Counted from the first letter of the stretch, positions 36,937 through 46,084 are shown. The stretch is 64,000 bases of DNA from Burkholderia pseudomultivorans (GCF_001718415.1 NZ_CP013378.1:744001-808000), one strand, 5' to 3'. Made by a program: numbers and translations. Notes: generated by a model not told the origin, from the sequence alone.

Positions 36937-37623
36937 ATGAAGATCCAGTCTTGCGGGTTATCCCTGCCGGTTTCGTCCTTGTCGGTAGAGGCGGCCGATC
37001 CGGCCTCCGCCGACGTCGCGGCGCGGTCGGCGGCGCGCGGGAATGCGCGCGCGGTCGTGGCAACGGGCGGCGGCGTGCTGTGGCTGACCGGCCTGCCGGG
37101 CGCCGGCAAGACGACGCTCGCGCAGGCGCTTGCCGGGCGCCTGCGCCGTCTCGGCACGGCGGCGGTGGTGCTCGACGGCGATCGGCTGCGCACCGGACTG
37201 AATCGTGACCTCGGGTTTTCGGAGCGCGACCGGTTCGAGAACGTACGGCGGACCGCCGAGGTCGCCGCGCTGTTCGCCGAGGCGGGCGTCGTCGCGATCG
37301 TCGCGATGATCTCGCCGCGTGCGGCGATGCGCGAGCTGGCCCGCGCGGCGATCGGCGACGCGTTCCGCGAGATCTACGTCAGCGCGCCGGTCGACGTATG
37401 CGCGGCACGCGATCCGAAAGGCCTGTATGCGAAGGCGTATCGCGGCGAGCTGCCGGAATTCACCGGCGTGTCGTCGCCATACGACGCGCCGACGGACGCG
37501 GCGCTCGTGCTGGATACCACGAGCCGGTCGATCGACGCGTGCGTCGACGCATTGCTGCGGCTCGCGACCGATGCGTTCGGGTACGGCGTCGAAGCGGGAA
37601 CGACGCTGCACGGACGGCGCTGA
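36937..37623 (+). CDS. cysC: Adenylyl-sulfate (APS) kinase, orphan
   Basis: 228 residues from ATG 36937; GTG 36928, overlapping the previous stop, is an alternative. An N-terminal extension of about 45 residues precedes the kinase. The P-loop is GLPGAGKTTLA, followed by LDGDRLRTGLNRDLGFSERD, the conserved APS-binding NVRR, and the late motif FTGVSSPYDAPTDA. The enzyme phosphorylates APS to PAPS in the cytoplasm. No ATP sulfurylase, PAPS reductase or other cysteine-biosynthesis gene is nearby, so general sulfur assimilation is unlikely to be its purpose here. Between an exoprotein gene and its transporter, it could supply PAPS for sulfation, but no sulfotransferase is recognised in the window. 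Confidence 0.85.
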   Translation: MKIQSCGLSLPVSSLSVEAADPASADVAARSAARGNARAVVATGGGVLWLTGLPGAGKTTLAQALAGRLRRLGTAAVVLDGDRLRTGLNRDLGFSERDRFENVRRTAEVAALFAEAGVVAIVAMISPRAAMRELARAAIGDAFREIYVSAPVDVCAARDPKGLYAKAYRGELPEFTGVSSPYDAPTDAALVLDTTSRSIDACVDALLRLATDAFGYGVEAGTTLHGRR

Positions 37624-37773
37624 CGCAGCAGGCGTCGCAGAAGAAGTGGTAACCGATATATTAAGGATGACTGACTTGAAGTCATCAAACTGAAACAGGG
37701 CTTTGATAGCGGGTGCGCCGGATCGGCAGCCCCGCCTGCATAGCGGGATTCGGAACAAAAAGGGGAAAGGCGC

Positions 37774-39417
37774 ATGCCGCCGAGAGTAGACCGTAAATCA
37801 CACGACCAGCGGCGACGACGCCGATGCCTGGCCGGCGTCGCGCTGGTCGGCGGACTGAGCCTCGCATCGGGTGCGCGCGCACAGGACGCCGCACCCGATG
37901 CGAAGGCCGCGCAGGGGGCACCGGGCGCGCCGCGCACGTTCGACGTCAACGAGTTCATCGTGCGCGGCAACACGACGCTGCCGTCCATCGAGATCGAGAA
38001 GGCCGTCTATCCGTTCGAAGGGCCGGGCCGCACGCTGGCCGACGTCAACGCGGCGCGTGATGCGCTGCAAAAAGCGTATCAGGACCGCGGCTATCAGTCG
38101 GTCGTGGTCGAGCTGCCGCAGCAGCAGGTGAAGAACGGCGTGATCCTGCTGCAGGTGGTCGAGGCCAAGGTCGGCCGGCTGCGCGTCGACGGCGCGCAGT
38201 ACAACTCGCCGCAGAAGATCCGCGACGCGGTGCCCGCGCTCGCGGAAGGCTCGGTGCCGGACTTCAACCAGGCGCAGCAGCAGCTCACCGACCTGAACCG
38301 CTCGGCCGACCGCCAGGTGATTCCGGTGCTGAAGCCGGGCACGCTGCCGCAGACCGTCGACGTCGACCTGAAGGTCGACGATCACAGCCCGCTGCACGGC
38401 TCGCTCGAACTGAACAACGACAACAGCCCCGGCACGTCGACGCTGCGCACGACCGTGAGCTTAAGCTATTCGAACCTGTGGCAGCTCGGCCACGTGATTT
38501 CCGGCACCTACGTGCTTGCGCCGCAGCATCCGAACGACGCGCGCGTCTATTCGTTCTCGTATCTCGCGCCGCTGAAGGACACGCACTGGAGCCTGCTCGC
38601 GACGATCGTGCATTCGGACAGCAACGTCGCGTCGGTCGGCGGCACCAACGTGCTCGGCAAGGGCACGACCTACGGCTTCACCGCGATCTACGCGCTGCCG
38701 TCGTCGGACACCTACGCGCATTCGGTCAGCGTCGAGATCGATCGCAAGCACTACGACGAAAACGTGAGCCTCGCGGGACAGACGTCCACCGCGCCGCTCA
38801 CCTATGTGCCGGTCACCTTCGCATACAACGGCCAGCTGAGCCTGCAGCAGTCGCAGACGTCGTTCTCCGCGTCGCTGACGACCAACATCCGCGGGCTCGG
38901 CAGCGACTGGGGCGCATGGGACAACAAGCGCTACAACGCGACGCCGGATTTCGTGTACGGCAAATTCGACGTCAACCATACGCAGCGCTTCAAGAACGAC
39001 ATGCAGGCGAACGCGCACGTGAGCGCGCAGATCTCGAACTCGCCGCTCGTGTCGAGCGAGCAGTTCGCCGCGGGCGGGATGAATAGCGTGCGCGGCTACA
39101 TGCAGGCCGAAGACACTGCCGACAGCGGCGTGATCGGCTCGCTCGAAGTCAGAAGCCCGTCGCTCGCTAAATACCTCGGCGGCCGCGTGAACGAATGGCG
39201 CTTCCACGCCTTCGTCGATGCCGCACATCTGTGGCTGCTGAGCCCGCTGCCGGAGCAGACCTCGAGCTTCAACCTGCTGAGCGTCGGCGTCGGCACGCGG
39301 CTGCAGCTGTTCAAGTACGCGAGTGCGGACTTCGAGGCCGGCTGGCCGCTGAAGGCCGGTGTCTATACGAAGCAATACAGCCCCAGGTTCGATTTCTACG
39401 TGCGGCTGGGGTTCTGA
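37774..39417 (+). CDS. Two-partner secretion transporter TpsB (FhaC/ShlB family)
   Basis: 547 residues, normal for the family. A signal peptide ends near GARAQ. Residues about 55-135 are the POTRA_2 domain (FDVNEFIVRGNTTLP, ALQKAYQDRGYQSVVVELPQ), followed by a second POTRA-like region. From about 200 on, an outer-membrane beta-barrel contains the family hallmark GGMNSVRGYMQ near residues 436-445 and a C-terminal Phe. AAGGGGAAAGG provides the ribosome site for ATG 37774. It should export the exoproteins encoded at 4078 and 19585, whose TPS domains bind POTRA domains in this family. It starts 150 bases after cysC and 67 bases before the ExbB fusion gene, so it is probably part of one long operon. 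Confidence 0.92.
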   Translation: MPPRVDRKSHDQRRRRRCLAGVALVGGLSLASGARAQDAAPDAKAAQGAPGAPRTFDVNEFIVRGNTTLPSIEIEKAVYPFEGPGRTLADVNAARDALQKAYQDRGYQSVVVELPQQQVKNGVILLQVVEAKVGRLRVDGAQYNSPQKIRDAVPALAEGSVPDFNQAQQQLTDLNRSADRQVIPVLKPGTLPQTVDVDLKVDDHSPLHGSLELNNDNSPGTSTLRTTVSLSYSNLWQLGHVISGTYVLAPQHPNDARVYSFSYLAPLKDTHWSLLATIVHSDSNVASVGGTNVLGKGTTYGFTAIYALPSSDTYAHSVSVEIDRKHYDENVSLAGQTSTAPLTYVPVTFAYNGQLSLQQSQTSFSASLTTNIRGLGSDWGAWDNKRYNATPDFVYGKFDVNHTQRFKNDMQANAHVSAQISNSPLVSSEQFAAGGMNSVRGYMQAEDTADSGVIGSLEVRSPSLAKYLGGRVNEWRFHAFVDAAHLWLLSPLPEQTSSFNLLSVGVGTRLQLFKYASADFEAGWPLKAGVYTKQYSPRFDFYVRLGF

Positions 39418-39484
39418 CCTGACGGATTTTTGATCGGACGGGTCCCGCGCCGAGCGCCGGGATCGTTCATACCGGGAGTGGATC

Positions 39485-41281
39485 GTGAAGCGAGTCTTGT
39501 TTTTACTGATGGCCGTGATGCTGGGCGTGCTGCCCGGCATTGCGAACGCGTGGTGGCAGAACGACTGGTCGTACCGGAAGGCCATCACGATCGATGCCGG
39601 CCCGAAGGGGGCGAACCTGACGGAGTCGGCCGGTCGCGTGCCGCTGCTCATTCGCCTGCATTCGGGCAACTTCCAGTTCGACGGCGTCGCCGACAACGGT
39701 GCGGACATCCGCTTCGTCGCGGCCGACGACAAGACCCCGCTCAATTACCACATCGAGCAGTACGACGCGATGCTCGGCGTCGCGCTGATCTGGGTCGACA
39801 TTCCGCAACTGCCGGCCGACGCGTCGCAATCGATCTGGATGTACTACGGCAACAAGAAGGCGCCGGACGGCGGCAAGCCGGCCGAGACGTTCGATGCGGA
39901 CTACACGCTCGTCTATCACTTCAACGGCGCGTCGGGCGTGCCGCCGAAGGACGCGACCGCGTACGGGAACAACGCGCAGAACGCGCCGTTCAAGACCATC
40001 GAGGACGGCATCGTCGGCAAGGGCGCGCAGTTCGACGGCAGCAGCGCGCTGACGCTGCCGGCCAGCCCGTCGCTGAACGTCGCCGCAGGCGGAAGCTTCA
40101 CGTTCAGCGCATGGGTGAAGCCGTCCGCGCTCGCGCCGAACGCGTTGCTGTACAGCCGCCGCGACGGCGCGAATGCGCTGCTGATCGGCCTCGACAACGG
40201 CGTGCCGTTCGCGCAGGTCGACGGCGGCGCGGCACCGGTGCGCACGCCCGGCGCGGCGCCGGTCGCGGCGAACCAGTGGACCTATCTCGCGGTGACGGCC
40301 GACGGCAAGAACCTGACCGTCTACGCGAACGGCAAGCAGGTCGCGCAAGCGGCCGCGACGCTGCCCGCATTGGCGGGCGCGGCGGCAGTCGGCGCGGACG
40401 TCCCCGGCGCGCCGGCGGGCTTCGGCGGCTACACGGGCGCGATCGACGAGCTGCGGCTGTCGAAGATCGCGCGCTCGCCAGTCGCGATCGCAGTCGACGC
40501 GCTCGCGCAGGGCTCCGAATCGAAGCTTGTCGCGTATGGCAACGACGAGAAGCAGTCCGGATTCGGCTTCGGCTACTTCGGCGTGATCGTGCAGTCGGTG
40601 ACGGTCGACGCGTGGGTCGTCATCACGATCCTGCTCGCGATGGCCGCCGTGTCGTGGGTCGTGATGTGGAGCAAGGCGCGCTATGTCGGCACGGTCGACA
40701 AGGCCAACCAGTTCTTCGTGCAGCGCTTTCGCGAAGTGGCAGGCCGCCATCTGGTCGGCCTCGCGCATGTCGACGAGAACAGCGCCGAAGGGCGCCGCCT
40801 GTACCAGTCGTCGTTGTACCGGCTCTATCGCGCGGGCGTCCATGAAATCCACAGCCGCGTGGACGGCAACGGCCGCACCGTGATCACGACGGAATCGATC
40901 GAGGCGATCCGCGCGTCGATGGACGCGACGCTCGTGCGCGAGAACCAGCGGCTGTCGAAGTCGATGGTGCTGCTGACGATCGCGATCTCGGGCGGCCCGT
41001 TCCTCGGCCTGCTCGGTACGGTGGTCGGCGTGATGATCACGTTCGCGGCGATCGCGGCGGCCGGCGACGTGAACGTGAACGCGATCGCACCGGGTATCGC
41101 GGCCGCGCTGCTCGCGACCGTCACGGGCCTGTTCGTCGCGATTCCGGCGCTGTTTGGCTACAACTATCTGCTGATCCGCAACAAGAACGTGACCGCGAAC
41201 ATGCAGGTGTTCGTCGACGAGTTCGTCACGCGGCTGGCCGAAGCGCACCGCGCGCCGGATCACGCCGTGCTGGCCGACTGA
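39485..41281 (+). CDS. exbB: ExbB/TolQ proton-channel subunit with N-terminal DUF2341-LamG periplasmic domains
   Basis: 598 residues, more than twice an ordinary ExbB. A signal peptide ends at IANAWW. Residues about 20-125 are DUF2341-like (NDWSYRKAITID, SIWMYYGNKKAPDGG). Residues about 140-335 form a LamG/concanavalin-like domain (VYHFNGASG, FSAWVKPS, YTGAIDELRLSKIARS). A first membrane helix lies near 373-393, and then come the MotA/TolQ/ExbB core helices with GPFLGLLGTVVGVMITF and AALLATVTGLFVAIPAL. ExbB with ExbD turns proton flow into work on TonB. The exported lectin-like part would sit in the periplasm and may bind a glycan or a secretion partner; that is inference. exbD follows at 19 bases. 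Confidence 0.88.
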   Translation: MKRVLFLLMAVMLGVLPGIANAWWQNDWSYRKAITIDAGPKGANLTESAGRVPLLIRLHSGNFQFDGVADNGADIRFVAADDKTPLNYHIEQYDAMLGVALIWVDIPQLPADASQSIWMYYGNKKAPDGGKPAETFDADYTLVYHFNGASGVPPKDATAYGNNAQNAPFKTIEDGIVGKGAQFDGSSALTLPASPSLNVAAGGSFTFSAWVKPSALAPNALLYSRRDGANALLIGLDNGVPFAQVDGGAAPVRTPGAAPVAANQWTYLAVTADGKNLTVYANGKQVAQAAATLPALAGAAAVGADVPGAPAGFGGYTGAIDELRLSKIARSPVAIAVDALAQGSESKLVAYGNDEKQSGFGFGYFGVIVQSVTVDAWVVITILLAMAAVSWVVMWSKARYVGTVDKANQFFVQRFREVAGRHLVGLAHVDENSAEGRRLYQSSLYRLYRAGVHEIHSRVDGNGRTVITTESIEAIRASMDATLVRENQRLSKSMVLLTIAISGGPFLGLLGTVVGVMITFAAIAAAGDVNVNAIAPGIAAALLATVTGLFVAIPALFGYNYLLIRNKNVTANMQVFVDEFVTRLAEAHRAPDHAVLAD

Positions 41282-41300
41282 ACGCACGCAGGAGACCACC

Positions 41301-41711
41301 ATGCAGGTTCAGGACGACGACAAGCCGTACGACGACATCAACATCACGCCGATGCTCGACCTGGCATACGTGCTGCTGATCATCTTCATCATCATGACGA
41401 CCGCGTCGGTGCAGGGCATCAAGGTCGACCTGCCGAAGGCGAGCTCGTCCGCCAGCCTCGCGAAGCCGAAGACCAAGGCAATCACGGTCGCGGATTCGGG
41501 GCAGATCTTTCTCGATGCGTACCCGGTGACGATGGACGAGCTCGAAAGCCGGCTGCGTACCGAGAAGGCAACCAGTCCCGAGTTTCCGATCGTGCTGAAA
41601 GGCGATGCGGCGGTGCAGTACCAGCGCGTGATGGACGTGCTTGACCTGCTGCGGCGCCTCGACCTGTCGCAGGTCGGGCTCGTGACCGGCAAGTCGAAAC
41701 AGGGCGGCTAG
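41301..41711 (+). CDS. exbD: ExbD/TolR-type biopolymer transport protein
   Basis: 136 residues, the standard size. The N-terminus is cytoplasmic. One membrane helix, INITPMLDLAYVLLIIFIIM, carries the conserved Asp needed for proton coupling. A periplasmic domain contains IFLDAYPVTMDELESRL and VQYQRVMDVLDLLRRLDLSQ. CAGGAGACCACC precedes the ATG. It is the partner of the ExbB fusion protein encoded immediately upstream and of the TonB-like protein encoded 8 bases downstream. Confidence 0.93.
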   Translation: MQVQDDDKPYDDINITPMLDLAYVLLIIFIIMTTASVQGIKVDLPKASSSASLAKPKTKAITVADSGQIFLDAYPVTMDELESRLRTEKATSPEFPIVLKGDAAVQYQRVMDVLDLLRRLDLSQVGLVTGKSKQGG

Positions 41712-41719
41712 GGACGGCG

Positions 41720-42418
41720 ATGGAAATGACCTACAACGGCGGCTCGCCGGACAAGGGCCCGGGCCGCTACGTGAAGCCGGTCGTGATCGCGCTCGTGGTC
41801 GCGGCGATCGCGGCGCTGATCTGGCATTTCGCGAGCGACACCGCGGGCGTGAAGCGCGCGAGCGCGCCGCAGGTGACGACGGTGATTCCGCTGCCGCCGC
41901 CCCCGCCGCCGCCGAAGCAGAAGCCGCCGCCCGAGAAAGTGAAGGAGGAGGTGAAGACGCCGGTCGACAAGCCGACCGTCGCGCCGAAGCCCTCCGAGGC
42001 GCCCAAGCCGTCGGACAACCAGCCGAAGCAGATGACGATGAACGCGCCTGCGCAGGCCGGCACGGACAGCTTCAACATCGGCGCGGGCGATGGCTCGGGG
42101 ATGGTCGGCAGCGGCGGCGGCGGCCGGTTCGGCAACGCGAGCTATGCGCAGTACATGGTCTATGTGCTGCAGCGCGCGATCGAGCAGGACAAGGGGGTGC
42201 AGGACGCGGGCGGCGCGCGGTTCGCGGGCAGCCTGAACCTGTGGATGGATCCGTCGGGGCGCATCACGAAGGTGACGATCGCGCAGTCGACCGGCGACGC
42301 GAAGATCGACGCGGCCGTGGTGGCGGCGGTCGAGTCGCTCGGCAGGGTCGACGAGGCGCCGCCGCCCGCGACCGCGTATCCGGTGCTCGTCAGGTTGCAG
42401 GGCCGCAAGCCGGCCTGA
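41720..42418 (+). CDS. tonB: TonB-family energy transducer
   Basis: 232 residues with the classic layout. A short cytoplasmic N-terminus precedes one membrane anchor, VKPVVIALVVAAIAALIW. A Pro/Lys-rich periplasmic spacer begins IPLPPPPPPPKQKPPPEK, and a TonB C-terminal domain spans about 145-232 (SLNLWMDPSGRITKVTIAQS, VVAAVESLGRVDEAPP). It would be energised by the ExbB-ExbD complex encoded just upstream. No TonB-dependent receptor gene is seen in the window. Its natural partner may be the putative porin encoded next, the barrel-less STN proteins, or a receptor elsewhere. Confidence 0.88.
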   Translation: MEMTYNGGSPDKGPGRYVKPVVIALVVAAIAALIWHFASDTAGVKRASAPQVTTVIPLPPPPPPPKQKPPPEKVKEEVKTPVDKPTVAPKPSEAPKPSDNQPKQMTMNAPAQAGTDSFNIGAGDGSGMVGSGGGGRFGNASYAQYMVYVLQRAIEQDKGVQDAGGARFAGSLNLWMDPSGRITKVTIAQSTGDAKIDAAVVAAVESLGRVDEAPPPATAYPVLVRLQGRKPA

Positions 42419-42503
42419 CGGCGCGCGCGGCGAACACGTCATGGGGCAGGTCCGACGCACGGATGCTGCCGGAAGAAGAACGGTCATTGTTCGGAGTGCT
42501 TTG

Positions 42504-44312
42504 ATGATGCAGAAGATGAACGGACGGGGTGGGGTTCCCCGCAGCGGGGCGATGCCCCATCGACTGTCGCGCGTCGGCGCGGCGGCGCTGACGCTCGGGC
42601 TGACGTGCGCGCCGGCCAGCCATGCGCAGTCGCTCGAAACGCAGGCGGCCACCGGCAGGGCCGCGCCGACCGAAAGCGTGGTGATCAACCTGATCAACCT
42701 GCTGGTCAAGCGCGGCGTGCTCACGCAGCAGAGCGCGAGCGAGCTGATCAGCGAAGCGCGCACGGAAGCCGCGCAGGCGCGGACGGCGCGTGCGCCTGGC
42801 GCGGTGGGCGGTGCCGCGGTCGTCAACGCGCCGACGCAGCCCGGCGACGTGTCGGTGCCGTACGTGCCGCAGGTGGTACGCGACCAGATCCGCGACCAGG
42901 TGAAGCAGGAAGTGATCGCGCACGCCAAGTCCGAGAACTGGGCGCAGCCGAACACGTTCCCGGACTGGGTGTCGCGCATCACGCTCGACGGCGACCTGCG
43001 CGTGCGCGACGAATACCATTTCTACGGCAGCCGCAACGCGAACAACGTGACGAACTTCGCGGCGATCAACCAGGGCGGCGGGTTCGACATCAACCCGAAC
43101 ACCAATACGACGCAGTTGCCGACGCAGAACACTACGCAGAACCGCAACAACCTGCTGCGCTACCGCGCGCGGCTCGGCGTGACCGCGCAGCTGTCCGACA
43201 CGCTGACGGCCGGCGTGCAGCTCGCGAGCGGCAACGACAACGGGCCGGTGTCGACGACGGCAACCGCCGGCGGCGGCTTCGCGAAGAAGAACATCTGGCT
43301 GAACAAGGCGTACTTCTCGTACAAGCCGACGACCTGGCTGAACGTGAGCGCCGGCCGGTTCGACAACCCGTTCTTCAAGTCCGACCTGATCTTCTCCGAC
43401 GATCTCGAGATGGACGGCCTCGCGGTAAACCTGCGCCATGCGCTGCCCGCCGTGCCGGACGTCACGCTGTTCGGCACGCTCGGCGTGTTCCCGATCCAGT
43501 ACACGAGCGAGAACTTCCCGTCGAACAGCACCGACAAGGCCGGCAGCGACACGAAGTGGATGTTCGGCGCGCAGTTCGGCGCGGACTGGAAGATCGACGC
43601 GAAGAACCGCCTGAAGGGCGCAGTCGCGTACTACGACTTCCAGAACATGCGCGGCACGCTGTCGTCGCCGTGCGCGCTGTATCTCGGCGCGACGAGCTGC
43701 AGCACCGACAACGAGGCGCCGTCGTTCATGCAGGGCGGCAACACGCTGATCGCGCTGCGCAACATCGTGCAGAACCCGAACCTCGCGCCGGGCCTGACGC
43801 CGCAGCCGCAGCTGTTCGGCCTCGCGTACAACTACCGGCTGCTCGACCTGAAGGCGCAGTGGGATACGGTGGTCGCCGACCGCTTCAAGCTGCGGCTCGA
43901 CGGCGAGTACGTGCGCAACCTCGCGTACAACGACAACAAGGCGTTCAGCGCGGCGTCGCTGCCGGTGAACAACTACGAGTCGACGTCGGTGAACGCGACG
44001 CGTGCCGACTATCGCAGCGGCCCGAACGGCTTCCTCGCGAAGGCGACGATCGGCGAGCCCGAACCGCGCGCGAAGGGGCAGTGGAACTTCTCGATTGCGT
44101 ACAAGTACTTGCAACCGGACGCCGTACTCGATGCGTTCAACGATTCCGACTTCCACCTCGGCGGCACCAACGCGCGCGGCTACGTGATCGGCGCGGCCTA
44201 TGCGGTCGCACGCGACACCTGGCTGTCGGCGCGCTACCTGAGCGCGAAGGAAGTGTACGGGCCGCCGGTGTCGATCGACGTGCTGCAACTCGAGCTCAAC
44301 GCCCGCTTCTGA
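42504..44312 (+). CDS. Putative outer-membrane porin (Porin_5-like)
   Basis: 602 residues from ATG 42504, with GGAG 8 bases upstream. A signal peptide ends ASHAQ. Residues about 45-110 are a polar linker with a predicted helix (LLVKRGVLTQQSASELISEA). The rest is a large beta-barrel: RITLDGDLRVRDEYHFYGSR, NRNNLLRYRARLGVTAQLSD, LNVSAGRFDNPFFKSDLIFS, ending in LQLELNARF with a terminal Phe. This resembles the 'putative porin' family found near TonB-ExbBD genes. It overlaps the preceding operon by position only (85 bases after tonB). Its substrate is unknown. Confidence 0.75.
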   Translation: MMQKMNGRGGVPRSGAMPHRLSRVGAAALTLGLTCAPASHAQSLETQAATGRAAPTESVVINLINLLVKRGVLTQQSASELISEARTEAAQARTARAPGAVGGAAVVNAPTQPGDVSVPYVPQVVRDQIRDQVKQEVIAHAKSENWAQPNTFPDWVSRITLDGDLRVRDEYHFYGSRNANNVTNFAAINQGGGFDINPNTNTTQLPTQNTTQNRNNLLRYRARLGVTAQLSDTLTAGVQLASGNDNGPVSTTATAGGGFAKKNIWLNKAYFSYKPTTWLNVSAGRFDNPFFKSDLIFSDDLEMDGLAVNLRHALPAVPDVTLFGTLGVFPIQYTSENFPSNSTDKAGSDTKWMFGAQFGADWKIDAKNRLKGAVAYYDFQNMRGTLSSPCALYLGATSCSTDNEAPSFMQGGNTLIALRNIVQNPNLAPGLTPQPQLFGLAYNYRLLDLKAQWDTVVADRFKLRLDGEYVRNLAYNDNKAFSAASLPVNNYESTSVNATRADYRSGPNGFLAKATIGEPEPRAKGQWNFSIAYKYLQPDAVLDAFNDSDFHLGGTNARGYVIGAAYAVARDTWLSARYLSAKEVYGPPVSIDVLQLELNARF

Positions 44313-44323
44313 TGGAGAGCCGG

Positions 44324-45016
44324 ATGAATACCGCTCAACACGCACTGCTCGCGGCGGCCCTCGCCGGCGCGCTGCTGGCCGCCGCCGGTCCCGCCGGCGC
44401 GCAAAGCATCGAGGACAAGCTGCGCGGCCAGCTGCGCTCGACCGTGCAGCAACTGCGCCAGTTGCAGGACACGCAGTCGCAGCTTCAGGCGGAAAAGGCG
44501 GCCGCCGAACAGCAGCGCGACGCCGCGCTCGCGCAGTTGAAGACCGCGCAGGCGCAACTCGCGGCGGCAAAGGGCGACTCGGGCGCCGAGGCGGCCGCGA
44601 AGCGCGCGCTGGCGCAGGAACGTGCGGCGCGCGAACAGGACGCGCAGGCGCTCGCGAAGTACAAGGCGTCGTACGAGGACCTGCTGACCGTGTCGCGCTC
44701 GCGCGACGCGCAGCACAAGCAGTTGCAGGCCGAAATCGGCGCGCGTGACACGCAGCTGAAAACCTGCCAGGCCCACAATGCCGAACTGTATCGCGTCGGC
44801 CACGACATTCTCGACGCGTACGAGCATGTCGGCATCGGCACGATCTTCGCGTCGCGACAGCCGTTCGCGAATGCGGCGCGCGTGAGGTACGACGATATCG
44901 CGCAGCGCTACGGCGACGCGCTGTATGCGGGCAAGTACGACCCGGCGGCGCGTCCGGCGGCGGCCGCGAATGCATCCGCCCCCGCCGCGACGGCCGCGCC
45001 GTCGGGCACACCGTGA
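44324..45016 (+). CDS. Periplasmic coiled-coil protein of unknown function
   Basis: 230 residues from ATG 44324, chosen because GGAGAG precedes it; ATG 44312, overlapping the previous stop, would add four residues. A signal peptide ends GPAGAQS. Residues about 28-150 are a heptad-rich coiled coil full of Ala, Gln, Lys and Glu. A compact part follows, containing CQAHNAELYRVGHDILDAYE and RYGDALYAGKY, and then an Ala/Pro-rich tail. The coiled coil suggests a periplasmic spacer or adaptor for the energised transport complex encoded around it. No named family is recognised with confidence. Confidence 0.7.
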   Translation: MNTAQHALLAAALAGALLAAAGPAGAQSIEDKLRGQLRSTVQQLRQLQDTQSQLQAEKAAAEQQRDAALAQLKTAQAQLAAAKGDSGAEAAAKRALAQERAAREQDAQALAKYKASYEDLLTVSRSRDAQHKQLQAEIGARDTQLKTCQAHNAELYRVGHDILDAYEHVGIGTIFASRQPFANAARVRYDDIAQRYGDALYAGKYDPAARPAAAANASAPAATAAPSGTP

Positions 45017-45071
45017 TCGACGGCGCGTGCCGGCCGACCCGATCGACTCGTTGAAAAAAAGGAACCGAGCC

Positions 45072-45656
45072 ATGCAGGGCAACAAGATGGAAGCGTCGGG
45101 CGAGCACCCGACGGAGCAGTTGATCGAGGCGGTCGGCATCGAGCAGCTTGCCGACGTGTTTCGCGCCGCCGGCTACCGGGTGACGGCCACCGAGCAGAAC
45201 GGTGCGGTGCAGCTGATGAGCGCGAGCCAGGGCGTCGGCTTCGCGGTGCGCTTCGGCAATGTGGTGCCGGCCGCGCAGCCGCGGGACGCGGCCGATGCAC
45301 GCTATCTCGACTACACGCTCAGCTGCGTGCTGCAGGTGCAGGGCGAGCTGCCCGCGCAACTGGTCGCCGACTGGAATCGCACGAAACGCTTCGCGCGGCT
45401 CGCGAGCCACGGGCCGTTCCTCGCGCTCGAAATGGACGTGATCGTTGCGGGCGGCGTGTCGACCCGCTACCTGCGCTCGACGATCGAGCTGTGGGACCGG
45501 ATGGTGCAGGAATTCCTGCTGCATCTGCGTAACCGGCCGGCGCTCGCCGAGCAGGAAGCCGCCGCGCGTGCGGCAGCTACCGGTCCGGCGGCGGACGGCG
45601 CCGAAGTCGCCGCCGACACGGCCACCGACGCCCGCGCGGAAGCGGCCGGGCGATGA
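45072..45656 (+). CDS. YbjN-domain protein
   Basis: 194 residues from ATG 45072 with AAGGA upstream. There is no signal peptide, so it should be cytoplasmic. Residues about 15-155 fit the YbjN fold: AAGYRVTATEQNGAVQLMSA, CVLQVQGELPAQLVADWNRT followed by KRFARL, and FLALEMDVIVAGGVSTRYLR. The C-terminal 40 residues are low-complexity Ala/Asp. YbjN proteins resemble type III secretion chaperones in fold and often affect motility or surface structures. A chaperone-like role here is possible but unproven. Its stop overlaps the next start. Confidence 0.75.
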   Translation: MQGNKMEASGEHPTEQLIEAVGIEQLADVFRAAGYRVTATEQNGAVQLMSASQGVGFAVRFGNVVPAAQPRDAADARYLDYTLSCVLQVQGELPAQLVADWNRTKRFARLASHGPFLALEMDVIVAGGVSTRYLRSTIELWDRMVQEFLLHLRNRPALAEQEAAARAAATGPAADGAEVAADTATDARAEAAGR

Positions 45657-46084
45657 ACGGACTCGCGCGGCTCGGCGCGACGTTGCGCGCGCTGTGGATC
45701 GGCGTGGCTCGTCCGCGGTCCGCGCAGGCCGTCGATGCGGACGATGCGCCGGCCGCGTGGGTCGACTATGCGCGACGCGTCGCGCAGCATCTGGCGGTCG
45801 CGCTCGACGATGGCGCGGACGCGGCCGCCTGCCGCGTCCGCGGGCATCTCGAACACCAGGCGGCGCAGGATAACGGGGAGGGCGCGCCGCCGCGTGCGCT
45901 GCGGTTGAAGGCCTGGCTCGATGGCAACGGCGCGATCGCGCGGGTCGAGAGTACGCCGGGAATCGGCCCGGCATTCGCCGCCGACCTGCGCGCGGCGCTG
46001 GTCGGCCGGGCGGTCGGCGTCGCGCCGCCGTCCGGGATGACGCAGCCGGTGGTGGTGCGCGTGCTCGTCGCGAGCGCGCCGTAG
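45653..46084 (+). CDS. Small protein with TonB-C-like domain
   Basis: 143 residues, starting in a 4-base ATGA overlap with the YbjN gene. The sequence VDYARRVAQHLAVALDDGAD, LRLKAWLDGNGAIARVESTP and GMTQPVVVRVLVASAP follows the same pattern as the C-terminal part of the two STN proteins (PQPVTILLRP) and of TonB. There is no clear signal peptide; a short hydrophobic stretch (ATLRALWIGVA) might anchor it. I infer a TonB-C-like fold, but it may be a structural relative and not an energy transducer. Confidence 0.6.
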   Translation: MNGLARLGATLRALWIGVARPRSAQAVDADDAPAAWVDYARRVAQHLAVALDDGADAAACRVRGHLEHQAAQDNGEGAPPRALRLKAWLDGNGAIARVESTPGIGPAFAADLRAALVGRAVGVAPPSGMTQPVVVRVLVASAP

